The notes below the pieces were generated by a model. That model did not search any database. It saw only the letters and a program-made list of their open reading frames with translations, and had not been told where the DNA came from. From a bacterium (GTDB taxonomy: Bacteria > Patescibacteria > Paceibacteria > UBA9973 > UBA6065): 10,592 nucleotides of DNA. Numbering within the stretch: the stretch's first letter is position 1; every line of letters begins with the position of its first letter. This document shows positions 1-7,406 of this stretch, one piece after another. Location of the stretch: positions 1 to 10,592 of the forward strand of contig JAUXUT010000120.1 in NCBI GenBank assembly GCA_030680695.1, read 5' to 3'. The position numbers and the translations under genes were made by a program.

Positions 1-49
1 TGTTCGATGGAACTTCTTTTCCGCAATGCCGGCATACCAGGGTGTGCAT
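1..49 (-). CDS. Possible zinc-ribbon protein, N-terminal fragment running off the left edge
   Basis: Reading leftwards from an ATG at 49, the sequence encodes MHTLVCRHCGKEVPSN before it leaves the window. The CxxCGKxVP pattern resembles the first knuckle of short bacterial zinc-ribbon domains (CxxCGKxIPxx), which often sit at the N-terminus of small membrane or regulatory proteins. Only 16 residues are visible, so the second cysteine pair, the length and the function are unknown. The frame is open for about 19 codons upstream without another ATG, so 49 is the best start. No Shine-Dalgarno sequence is present. It lies beyond the operon terminator and would be a separate transcription unit on the same strand. 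The call rests on one short motif and could be chance. Confidence 0.35.
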   Translation of the reverse strand, partial: MHTLVCRHCGKEVPSN

Positions 50-444
50 AGACGTTATTTTGTTACGTCTACGAAATCCACATATTTTGGTGGCATCAAT
101 TTATCTCAGGAAGTGGTATCGGTTTGGGTCGGGGCGGAAACTCAAGGACATCCCACAACCGAATAAAATTTGGATTCATGAGAGCAATAGTACAATGGCG
201 GGCATATATAATAAAGGACACTATTTTTCAAGTGCCATCGTGATAAAAATAAAAGCCCCGGTTGCTCCGAGGCTCTCTCTATAGTTTCAAGTTTGTTTTA
301 GTGGGTTTTTCGCTTGAAATTTTGCGAAAGTTTTCTTGTTTATAAAGATACGCTGTCTAAAACCTCCTTTTTTGCAACTTTCTTCAGTGAATGTAAAGTA
401 TAAATTTTCTAAAAGAATAGCTGCGTTATTGGAGAATACTTAAG
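50..444. other. Intergenic region, no gene recognised
   Basis: This stretch separates the defence operon from the left-edge gene. An 80-codon frame on the plus strand (42-284) has no recognisable motif, runs across the intrinsic terminator and opposes all neighbouring genes, so I do not call it. Besides the terminator there are two small imperfect hairpin possibilities, tttcaag at 285-291 with cttgaaa at 313-319, and tttcgc at 308-313 with gcgaaa at 324-329. They overlap and cannot form together. They may belong to the 3' untranslated region of the operon mRNA. I see no tRNA, CRISPR or attachment site. Confidence 0.5.
241..274 (-). terminator. Intrinsic terminator of the defence operon
   Basis: Positions 254-261 and 267-274 form an 8-bp stem with one internal mismatch (258 against 270) and a 5-nt loop. 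Read on the minus strand, the stem is followed directly by a T-rich tract at 253-241 (tttatttttatca). This fits a rho-independent terminator for transcripts that pass the last stop codon at 445, about 170 bases upstream. The plus-strand side of the hairpin has no T tract, so it is directional. Confidence 0.75.
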
Positions 445-1428
445 TTATATACTACAGAATAGGATACCCTCTCCCTGATATGTTTTTAAGTCAATTGAAG
501 GTATTGAAGATAAATCAGATTTATACCGTACCTCTGAAACTTCGTTTGGAATATGAATTTCCTCAATTTTCCTTATGTCCTGATGTTTGTAAAATTCCAA
601 TGAGTCTTTTGCAATATTATAATCAAATTTTATTCTGATTGATTGTTCTAAAGAATTACCTAGTGTTTTGCAAACAATATTATTAAGTTTGTCTGTAAGG
701 TCAATGTCATTTTGAACTTTTGTTGTAATTGTGTCAACAAGGTGTTGTATACTCAGTCCTCCATTGTTTTGTCGTACGAATATTGAAGCAATTAAAACTT
801 GTGAGCCTGCTGGAGGATTTAATTGTTGTGAAGAAAATGTATGTATCCGTTCAAAGTTTGAATTACTTTTCACTTCTATTTTTTCCTTGCCTGAATTAAA
901 GTCAAACTTTTCCTCTGGCAGGTTATGCCAATAATTTAAAAGCACTTTGGGATTTGTCGATTTGTCAATTAAAAACAACTCTGTCCAAAGTCCATGAACA
1001 GTGTTGGTTGGTGTGTCTGTTAAGGCACGAAACACTTCAATAAATTTGTTCAAGGAAGAAATTACTTGTTGCTGGGTAGGGCTATCATTCAAGGTCTTCA
1101 CAAGTGTCTCCGAGATTCTTAAAAAATATTCTTGCAGATTTCTTTCGTGACTCGTGAACGTGATTACAGTGAAAGTTTGAAAACTGCTTTTACCTTTCTC
1201 TGTAATCTTGCATTCAATATTCTGTTCAAGTTGCAAATACTTCAACCTGAAATTTTTCAATGCAATATCCTTTACCGCATTTGCAACTGATAGAAGCAAT
1301 ACGGGATTACCTTCAACATTGATTGCAACCCGATAATTCTGATATTCAGGAATTGGAATTGCGTTAAAAATTTTCTCATTCCCCTCTTCAGGAAAGGAAA
1401 GTGAATCAAATAATTCAATTAAATTCAT
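445..1428 (-). CDS. DUF4420-type PD-(D/E)XK motif protein, predicted nuclease subunit
   Basis: This is a 327-aa soluble protein and the last gene of the operon. I read it as the PD-(D/E)XK protein family (DUF4420) that regularly sits beside Z1 and MORC/MutL-type ATPases and is the presumed DNA-cleaving subunit. The visible support is a helix with Glu150 (GLWTELFLID), an Asp at 176 (KFDFNSG) and a strand carrying the ExK pair, Glu185 and Lys187 (KIEVKSN), in the order expected for this nuclease fold. The N-terminal ~130 residues have no motif I recognise. Its ATG overlaps the Z1 stop codon as ATGA (1425-1428), so translation is probably coupled and the start is well fixed. There is no signal peptide or membrane segment. 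The family call is from memory of its motif and context. Nuclease activity is inferred from fold residues only. Confidence 0.82.
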   Translation of the reverse strand: MNLIELFDSLSFPEEGNEKIFNAIPIPEYQNYRVAINVEGNPVLLLSVANAVKDIALKNFRLKYLQLEQNIECKITEKGKSSFQTFTVITFTSHERNLQEYFLRISETLVKTLNDSPTQQQVISSLNKFIEVFRALTDTPTNTVHGLWTELFLIDKSTNPKVLLNYWHNLPEEKFDFNSGKEKIEVKSNSNFERIHTFSSQQLNPPAGSQVLIASIFVRQNNGGLSIQHLVDTITTKVQNDIDLTDKLNNIVCKTLGNSLEQSIRIKFDYNIAKDSLEFYKHQDIRKIEEIHIPNEVSEVRYKSDLSSIPSIDLKTYQGEGILFCSI

Positions 1429-3683
1429 ACTTGTCTTATAATGTCTCTGCCTATGTGTTCAGGAACCCAAATAGCAAGTGTTGGTACGCTGGTAAATTCA
1501 GTGTCCCTTAGGTCAAGCAGGTGAATTTGAATTGTTAATAGAGTATCATTTTTTATTTCGGAATCCCCAGGATAGATTATTTCTCCTGTCCTTGGGTTTC
1601 GCCCTTGAAACAATTGTTGTATCTCATCATTCCTGTCCAACCTACGAATTCTTCTTTTCCAATCACCTAAAGTATTTGCACTCATTAAATAAACTAAACA
1701 CTCTTCCTCTGGATGTTCTTCAATATACCGTTTTAGAATTCCTCGTAAACTTGAATAAGTTGCCGAATCACTTTCTCTGGTAAATTTAAATTTATTTAGT
1801 AAATGATCTAAACAATCTCTTACTGAGACTCTTGCGACTAAATGTTTTTGATCCTCCGTTCTATTAGCATGGCCAACATCTTCGGAAAATAGTGTGATTC
1901 TAGGCCTTAAGAATTCAAACAAAGCCGTTCTATTTGTTTCAATAAAATCATCAGTGTCGTGTGGTGCATTAATTCTAAACCAATCGTTACCGAATCGGTC
2001 CCGGTCAATCTCATCGTATAAAATATTTGCTCTGGTTAGATTTAACATTTGATCTAACACTGCTTCCCTGTCCCAATCATTTAAATGTTTGTTGTTGATA
2101 TCAAAATCCTCAAGCCTATTTCTAACATCTTCCTCATGTTCAATTATGAAGTTATATGCGTCAATAGTAACTTGATCAAGGAAAACGCGGCAATAACCCA
2201 AATAGGATCTCTTGTATCCAAAAAACCTCGCGCGCTGTTGAATAGTATCGACATTACCGACGCCTAAATTTCTTGGCATGTACGTTACCGTTAACCCTTC
2301 AACAGTAAAGCCCCTATCCATCGATTGCCCACCAACTAAAATCCAAGAATAAGAATCTTGCCAATTTATTTGAGGAGTAGCCCCACGTCTAGAATTAACT
2401 TCGATAATCGGTGTGTATTGAATTGCATGAACTAAATTGAAATCTGTTAAAATTTCAAAAGGAGGTAAATCAGGAACAGTCATCTGCAAATCGTTGTAAG
2501 TTGTTCTGAAATCGCTTAGCAATTCTGATCTTTCTTCATTATCACTTCCTGTTAGTAAACGCCTCCAACTTTCCTTAATAGTATTTACCCATCCGTAAAA
2601 AGTTGTATGATCTCCTTGCAGTCGTGATGGATGAACAAGCATAGAACGGTTACGCTGAATCGGTAATCTATATAATTCTAAGATAGTTCCTGCAACTACT
2701 CCTAAATAAAAAATCCTCAGGGCTTCAAGCAAACTGTCTGGTGGTTCATAAATAGGTTGGTTTGCATTGGCAATATTATTCAGGGGAATTTCACGAATTA
2801 GGTGTGGATTTTCTTGAAAAAATTGAATGCCTCCTGTGTATTCATTCCCAGGTGTAAGCAACTTAATAAAGTTTGGTGATAATCTGTCCATAATGTTGAT
2901 GAACAAATTTGCTTGTGGAGTTGCAGTGTACTGTAAAAAAGTGTGGTGAAGAAAAATATTCCTTAATCCGGTTATTCGTCTGTAAATAGTTGAAACATCA
3001 TTCTCAGTTAAATCTTCAACATCTATTCCCTCTCTTGCTGCCCATCTTGCTCTTGTGTTTAGACTTGCTTGGTCTCCTTCATCATCAATTATCAAAGTTG
3101 GCACACCGTTCAAATTCATGCCAGTTATTAAATCGGTTAAGTTTCGTAAGTGTGAGCCATTTTTCATTACAGTGATTAAAATTGTTCTGCAACGCTCATT
3201 TGGAAAAGTTGGATTAGCCCATTGATCTAAAGCATTTATAATTGTATCAATGTCCTCTTGTGAGTGTGGATTAGTTATTTGAGTCCATTTTTGCTCAAAC
3301 CCGTAGCGACTGTCAATCCGCAAATCTTTTCTTACTCGTTTGGTTGATTGATCCAGAAGATTTACAGAAGTGCCACCAATGATTATCACGATTTGATAAT
3401 TATTGTCTCTGGCTAATGCTGTCAGGGTCGTAAATGAAAGTGTTTTGCCACTTTGAACATAACCAATAACGATACCTGTTTCGCTATTGGTTGGAATATT
3501 AGGATTTCCACACACTTGCATAATTCGATAAGCCTCATCTAAAACTCGCCCACCATCTTCATTTAGTGTCCTATCGGGATTAGCAAAACCCTTACTCCGT
3601 AATAATTCGTTTGTTTCTTCACCAATGAACGGATCCCAATTTCCGTTATTAGCATTGTCTTGAACTTCTATTATTTCAGCCAT
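1425..3683 (-). CDS. Z1-domain superfamily II helicase-like ATPase
   Basis: This 752-aa protein has helicase-like motifs in order: a Walker A variant GYVQSGKT (74-81), a Walker B/DExx variant LIIDDEGDQ (197-205), a motif III-like YTATPQA (252-258), the Z1 signature around GGQSMDRGFTVEGL (451-464), and a motif VI-like arginine segment QQRARFFGYK (482-491). The last two are characteristic of the Z1 domain, a partner of MutL/MORC-like ATPases in predicted restriction systems. Its role is probably ATP-driven translocation or remodelling of target DNA that feeds the DUF4420 protein. The C-terminal ~200 residues are charged and unassigned. The gene starts 3 bases after the ATPase stop and ends in an ATGA overlap with the next gene. 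All key ATPase residues look intact. Biochemical activity for Z1 proteins is inferred, not seen here. Confidence 0.9.
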   Translation of the reverse strand: MAEIIEVQDNANNGNWDPFIGEETNELLRSKGFANPDRTLNEDGGRVLDEAYRIMQVCGNPNIPTNSETGIVIGYVQSGKTLSFTTLTALARDNNYQIVIIIGGTSVNLLDQSTKRVRKDLRIDSRYGFEQKWTQITNPHSQEDIDTIINALDQWANPTFPNERCRTILITVMKNGSHLRNLTDLITGMNLNGVPTLIIDDEGDQASLNTRARWAAREGIDVEDLTENDVSTIYRRITGLRNIFLHHTFLQYTATPQANLFINIMDRLSPNFIKLLTPGNEYTGGIQFFQENPHLIREIPLNNIANANQPIYEPPDSLLEALRIFYLGVVAGTILELYRLPIQRNRSMLVHPSRLQGDHTTFYGWVNTIKESWRRLLTGSDNEERSELLSDFRTTYNDLQMTVPDLPPFEILTDFNLVHAIQYTPIIEVNSRRGATPQINWQDSYSWILVGGQSMDRGFTVEGLTVTYMPRNLGVGNVDTIQQRARFFGYKRSYLGYCRVFLDQVTIDAYNFIIEHEEDVRNRLEDFDINNKHLNDWDREAVLDQMLNLTRANILYDEIDRDRFGNDWFRINAPHDTDDFIETNRTALFEFLRPRITLFSEDVGHANRTEDQKHLVARVSVRDCLDHLLNKFKFTRESDSATYSSLRGILKRYIEEHPEEECLVYLMSANTLGDWKRRIRRLDRNDEIQQLFQGRNPRTGEIIYPGDSEIKNDTLLTIQIHLLDLRDTEFTSVPTLAIWVPEHIGRDIIRQV

Positions 3684-3686
3684 ATT

Positions 3687-5231
3687 CTATTCTTGCTTTG
3701 ATAAATTAGAAATAAGGTCATTAAAATTTCTTCTCACTTCACCTTGCGTTTTTACTCCGCTACCTTTTGCAATTACTTCTGAAAGACCTAAAGCTGCAGC
3801 AATACGAAGTATTGGTTCAATTTTGCTTGAATCTACACCAGCAAATTCAACCATGAATGGGTGAGTGAGTGAAAGACGAATTCCAATTTGCCTCATTGAC
3901 TCATCCTTTGATTTTTCCTTAATGAAACTGTCTCCAACTTCAATTAATTCTTTTAAAGATGGGTCGTATGATAGTTCAATTAAAACCTTCCAATTCACTT
4001 TATTGAAACGAATTTCAAATTCTCGGTTAAGCGTTTTTTCCGTTTTGGTTAATTCTGTATGTTCAGGTTCAGGAACTTTCGGTGCCGTGTTTACAACGTC
4101 AGCCAATGCTTTCGGTGCTTTCTTTTCAAGATCATCAACTGTTTCATCTAATACTTTTTTAGCAGCTTTATACTCATTTTCTGTTGCTCGTACTCTGTAT
4201 TGTTCTGCTTGTTGTAACAAAGGAAATGTTTTACTGCTTATATCATCTTTTAGGAGTCGTAAAAAAACGTCAAGGTTTTCATCCCATTGGATACCTTTTT
4301 TCGTGAAGCTAACATCAAAGCCCTCTAGATGTAATTCACCAAACACTCTTTGGTAACGAAAACTGTTAGGGTTCCCGAAAATAAAATCAGGTCTAAACCC
4401 ATTATCAAAACTTCCTTCAATAACTCTACCTCTCCGGAACAAAGCAAATCCAGCTTCAGATGTTGATGCTTTTTCTCTGATAGCTACATAGCCGTGAACA
4501 CTTAACCCATCCTCAATCGGAAATGAAATATCTTTTTTCCAAAGTATCGGCGCTCCTTTAGGTTCATCATACCGTGGAACTTTTAAAATCTTTGGCTCTG
4601 TAAAAGTCAATTCTTCGCCGTCGACCTTCAAAATTAAAACCCCTTTGCGAAGAAACTCTCTGTATATACTTTTCAGATGGTCCTTCACTTTACCAATTCC
4701 ACGTCGCCTTGGCATGCGGTTCACATTCAAAAGTTCAATAATTGTGTAATGATAATTCTTTTTACATAATTGTGTCTCAACGTCTAATTCCTCTAGTTTG
4801 TCTTCAAATATTTTTTTCATGTCAAAACAAACTTTCTTTTCAATATTTTCGCCTAAAGCGGTTGTTGTAACACACCATTCATCAGCAAACCAACATGCTG
4901 CTGATTTCATTCCCATCCCAAACTCAGAAAGTCCTGAGTTGTCAGGTGGTATTTCTGCAGCACGAAAAGCTCGAGGATAATCTTCTTCATTTATCCCGGC
5001 AGCATTATCTCTAACTGTGATTTTATTTTCTGGTTCGTTTATTTCAATACTTATAGTTAATCTGAAATCATCTCCCTGAATAGTTATAAGGTCTTTCTCA
5101 TATTTAAGATAACTGGCTATCGCATTATCAACAAACTCTGCCAATGCAAACCATGTTTCGTATTCCAAAAATTTTAGAACCGAAAGCATGGTGACTTGTG
5201 GTCGGATACTTACTTTATCATGCTGTTTCAT
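3687..5231 (-). CDS. MORC/MutL-like GHKL ATPase
   Basis: This 514-aa protein has the GHKL (gyrase, Hsp90, histidine kinase, MutL) ATP-binding fold at its N-terminus: an N-box with Glu32, Asp35 and Asn36 (ALAEFVDNAIAS), a G1-type motif DNAAGI (75-80), and a G2-type lid GMGMKSA (105-111). A second domain, about 180-330, matches an S5-type transducer and ends in a lysine-bearing FTKKGIQW (309-316), the usual position of the ATP-contacting lysine. Residues ~340-400 look helical and charged and may be a linker or coiled coil. The rest is unassigned. Such proteins close as ATP-driven dimers around DNA. Here it is likely the switch or clamp of the system, working with Z1. It overlaps the methyltransferase gene by 14 bases, so expression of the two is tied. 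All ATP-binding residues are present. Confidence 0.88.
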   Translation of the reverse strand: MKQHDKVSIRPQVTMLSVLKFLEYETWFALAEFVDNAIASYLKYEKDLITIQGDDFRLTISIEINEPENKITVRDNAAGINEEDYPRAFRAAEIPPDNSGLSEFGMGMKSAACWFADEWCVTTTALGENIEKKVCFDMKKIFEDKLEELDVETQLCKKNYHYTIIELLNVNRMPRRRGIGKVKDHLKSIYREFLRKGVLILKVDGEELTFTEPKILKVPRYDEPKGAPILWKKDISFPIEDGLSVHGYVAIREKASTSEAGFALFRRGRVIEGSFDNGFRPDFIFGNPNSFRYQRVFGELHLEGFDVSFTKKGIQWDENLDVFLRLLKDDISSKTFPLLQQAEQYRVRATENEYKAAKKVLDETVDDLEKKAPKALADVVNTAPKVPEPEHTELTKTEKTLNREFEIRFNKVNWKVLIELSYDPSLKELIEVGDSFIKEKSKDESMRQIGIRLSLTHPFMVEFAGVDSSKIEPILRIAAALGLSEVIAKGSGVKTQGEVRRNFNDLISNLSKQE

Positions 5232-6567
5232 GTTGTTCGATAAGTGAATCCTGCTGTGAGTTTAGCATATCAACACCATTTATTTTATTGGGTTGTTGGA
5301 TCTCGTTGATCAGTTTTTCAGCAATCAATTTGACAATTTTAGAATTGACAGCATTTCCCAAAGCTTTGAAAGCTGCATTATCATTTGAAGGTAACGCTAA
5401 ACCTTCAAGGGATTGAAGTTTAAGACCTTCTTCTTTTGTAATATAACGATTTTGCCAACCAATGATTGGAATTTGTGTGTTTGTACAGACAAGCGAAGGA
5501 AAGAAGTCGTTTTTTTTAATTCTAACTCCGGAAGCTCTGAATTGTAAAATGTAGTTTGTAATAATCCTTTCGTTATCACCAACATTCCATTCTAATTTCT
5601 GCCAACTTTGTGAAGGATACTTTGCGATTTCCTTAACCACATCACGAACAAGGATTTTATTGTCCTCAAAGAATGCTCTACTTTGTCTTATGTAACTGCG
5701 TTTCCATTCAGGAAATGCTTTTGTAACTCTTGCATAACTTGGTAACTTAGCTATTTGTTCCTTTTTTGAAAGCCCTTTCAAACTGCACCCAAAATTCCCC
5801 TTGAACTCTGCCAATACTTTTGCTGAGAGTTTTCTGGGATATGATCTTTCAAAAGGATATGTAGCACCGAATTCCATTCCCCAAATCGGGAATCCAGGAA
5901 GTTTTGTCTCTTTCGGGATTTGGTCAATAAACTTTTGCCATAGTTTTATACAGTCCTGATTTGCTTTTGGCAATGACCTAAATTGTTTTGGATTTTCTTC
6001 AATGAATTGATTAATGTCAACCAAAGTGGTTTTTTGTTTATTTATCTCGTGGAAGGAAAAATGTTCAAGTCCTTTAAGTGATCCGACAATAAAAATTCTT
6101 TTCCTATGTTGTGGAATTCCAAAATCTTGTGGCGAATAAATTTCATGGTTAACCTTATATCCTAGGCTAACCAGTTTGTCTTCAATATATTTCCATGTTT
6201 CTTCATTGTCGTGTTTAGCAAGGAATGGCACATTTTCAAGAATGAAATACCTGGGTTTTCTAAATTCCAAAATTCTTGCAATTTCATCAAATAAAGTTCC
6301 TCTTTTATCATCTCTTCCCAGTTGTTTTCCTGCCTTTGAAAATGGTTGACAAGGAAAACCAGCACATAAAATGTCATGAGGTGGTATGCTATCTTTTTCT
6401 TTATCCACAATTCGTTTTATGTCTCCATGTGCAACAATGCCCCAATTGTCAAAATAAACTTGTCGTAAAGTAGGGTCAAGTTCACTTGCAAAAACGCATT
6501 CATGACCTAATTCAGTGAGGGCTTTATGGAAACCGCCGAGTCCGGCGAAAAGATCAATAAATTTCAT
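5218..6567 (-). CDS. DNA (cytosine-5-)-methyltransferase
   Basis: This 449-aa protein transfers a methyl group from S-adenosylmethionine to C5 of cytosine in a specific DNA site. It has the m5C motif set in order: motif I FIDLFAGLGGF (3-13), motif IV GFPCQPFS with catalytic Cys73 (70-77), motif VI ENV (111-113), motif VIII QHRKR (153-157), a motif IX-like RYITKEEGLKLQSL (374-387) and motif X ALGNAV (402-407). The target-recognition region, roughly 165-370, is the variable part and decides the site, which I cannot predict. It is the only modification enzyme in the operon and so the likely self-marking component. The ATG at 6567 sits directly before motif I, which fixes the start. It begins 2 bases after the preceding gene. 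The last ~30 residues are a polar tail outside the catalytic domain. Confidence 0.95.
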   Translation of the reverse strand: MKFIDLFAGLGGFHKALTELGHECVFASELDPTLRQVYFDNWGIVAHGDIKRIVDKEKDSIPPHDILCAGFPCQPFSKAGKQLGRDDKRGTLFDEIARILEFRKPRYFILENVPFLAKHDNEETWKYIEDKLVSLGYKVNHEIYSPQDFGIPQHRKRIFIVGSLKGLEHFSFHEINKQKTTLVDINQFIEENPKQFRSLPKANQDCIKLWQKFIDQIPKETKLPGFPIWGMEFGATYPFERSYPRKLSAKVLAEFKGNFGCSLKGLSKKEQIAKLPSYARVTKAFPEWKRSYIRQSRAFFEDNKILVRDVVKEIAKYPSQSWQKLEWNVGDNERIITNYILQFRASGVRIKKNDFFPSLVCTNTQIPIIGWQNRYITKEEGLKLQSLEGLALPSNDNAAFKALGNAVNSKIVKLIAEKLINEIQQPNKINGVDMLNSQQDSLIEQHETA

Positions 6568-6569
6568 AA

Positions 6570-7403
6570 TTAATTTTGAATTTCAACAATTCGATCGTTA
6601 CACCAAGTTAAAATAGCAGGTCTTAAAGTAGCTTCCAATTCATAGTCTGTCGTATTGCGGTAAATCCTCGGTCTATCAAAAAGTAAGTCCGTCTCAAAAG
6701 AAATTTCTTCAAATCGCTCACTATCAGTAATGACTACGACAGTAGAAAAACCTCTCACTGGTTTACATCCAAAGGTCATGTACTTTTCAGTCCATGGTCT
6801 TAATATTATATCTTGAGTCTTCGTCGTCCAGTTATGCCCACCAGCACATTGCATTAGAATTATAACTTGATTGCCTCTATTATCATTAAAGGGTTTCCAG
6901 GCAACGACATCTAATCCCCGATCGTTATAATTTGCAGGTAACTCAGATTTGAATTTTTCATTTGTAAGTTGGCTTAGTTCAACTATCGTAAATTGGGCAG
7001 GATGCCCAAAGACAACAGCCTCTCCATTAAGATAATTTTTTACAGCTTCCCTTGAAATTCTCTCAAATAATTTACCCGTTGGAGTGGGATTAAAAGAATT
7101 TCCTGTCAAGGAAAGTATTAAACACATTAAGTATTCAGGAATTTCTTCCCAATCTAAATTTGGAGTAACCTCAACACTATCACATGTATAAGGAGGATGA
7201 TCTCCATATAGTTGCATCCTGACTTCAAGTTCGTCCCAAATGGATGATATGAAGGCATCACTCGGTTCATCACCTGATGCCCCCTCTATCTTAGAGGAAA
7301 CAGCCGATTTTGAAATTGGTTCTTTTTCAAAGGCAACTGATAATTCAATCCAATCCGCGACAATGCCTATATTCGATGCATCTGGAATATCACAATTAAT
7401 CAT
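6570..7403 (-). CDS. Unrecognised protein with variant PD-(D/E)XK-like nuclease features
   Basis: I cannot assign this 277-aa protein to a named family. Its C-terminal half has an organisation like restriction-endonuclease folds: a helix LFERISREAVKNYL with Glu114, then DRGLDVVAW (161-169) with Asp161 and Asp165, then a hydrophobic strand ending in Gln185-Cys186 (IILMQCAGGHNW), with Trp192 and Lys195 following. Mrr-like nucleases often have Gln in place of Glu in the D...QxK core, and here the usual Lys is replaced by Ala, with a possible migrated Lys195. From memory, similar GLDVVAW...QCAxGxxW proteins occur near defence genes, but I cannot verify this here. The N-terminal ~110 residues have no motif I know. 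It sits between the ParB-like gene (3-base gap) and the methyltransferase (2-base gap), which argues for a role in the same system: a second nuclease, a specificity factor or a catalytically dead DNA-binding subunit. Confidence 0.7.
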   Translation of the reverse strand: MINCDIPDASNIGIVADWIELSVAFEKEPISKSAVSSKIEGASGDEPSDAFISSIWDELEVRMQLYGDHPPYTCDSVEVTPNLDWEEIPEYLMCLILSLTGNSFNPTPTGKLFERISREAVKNYLNGEAVVFGHPAQFTIVELSQLTNEKFKSELPANYNDRGLDVVAWKPFNDNRGNQVIILMQCAGGHNWTTKTQDIILRPWTEKYMTFGCKPVRGFSTVVVITDSERFEEISFETDLLFDRPRIYRNTTDYELEATLRPAILTWCNDRIVEIQN

Positions 7404-7406
7404 CGA

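Noticed and set aside
42..284. 80-codon plus-strand open frame near the left edge
   Set aside because: It has no recognisable motif, runs through the minus-strand intrinsic terminator, opposes all other genes and lacks a ribosome site.
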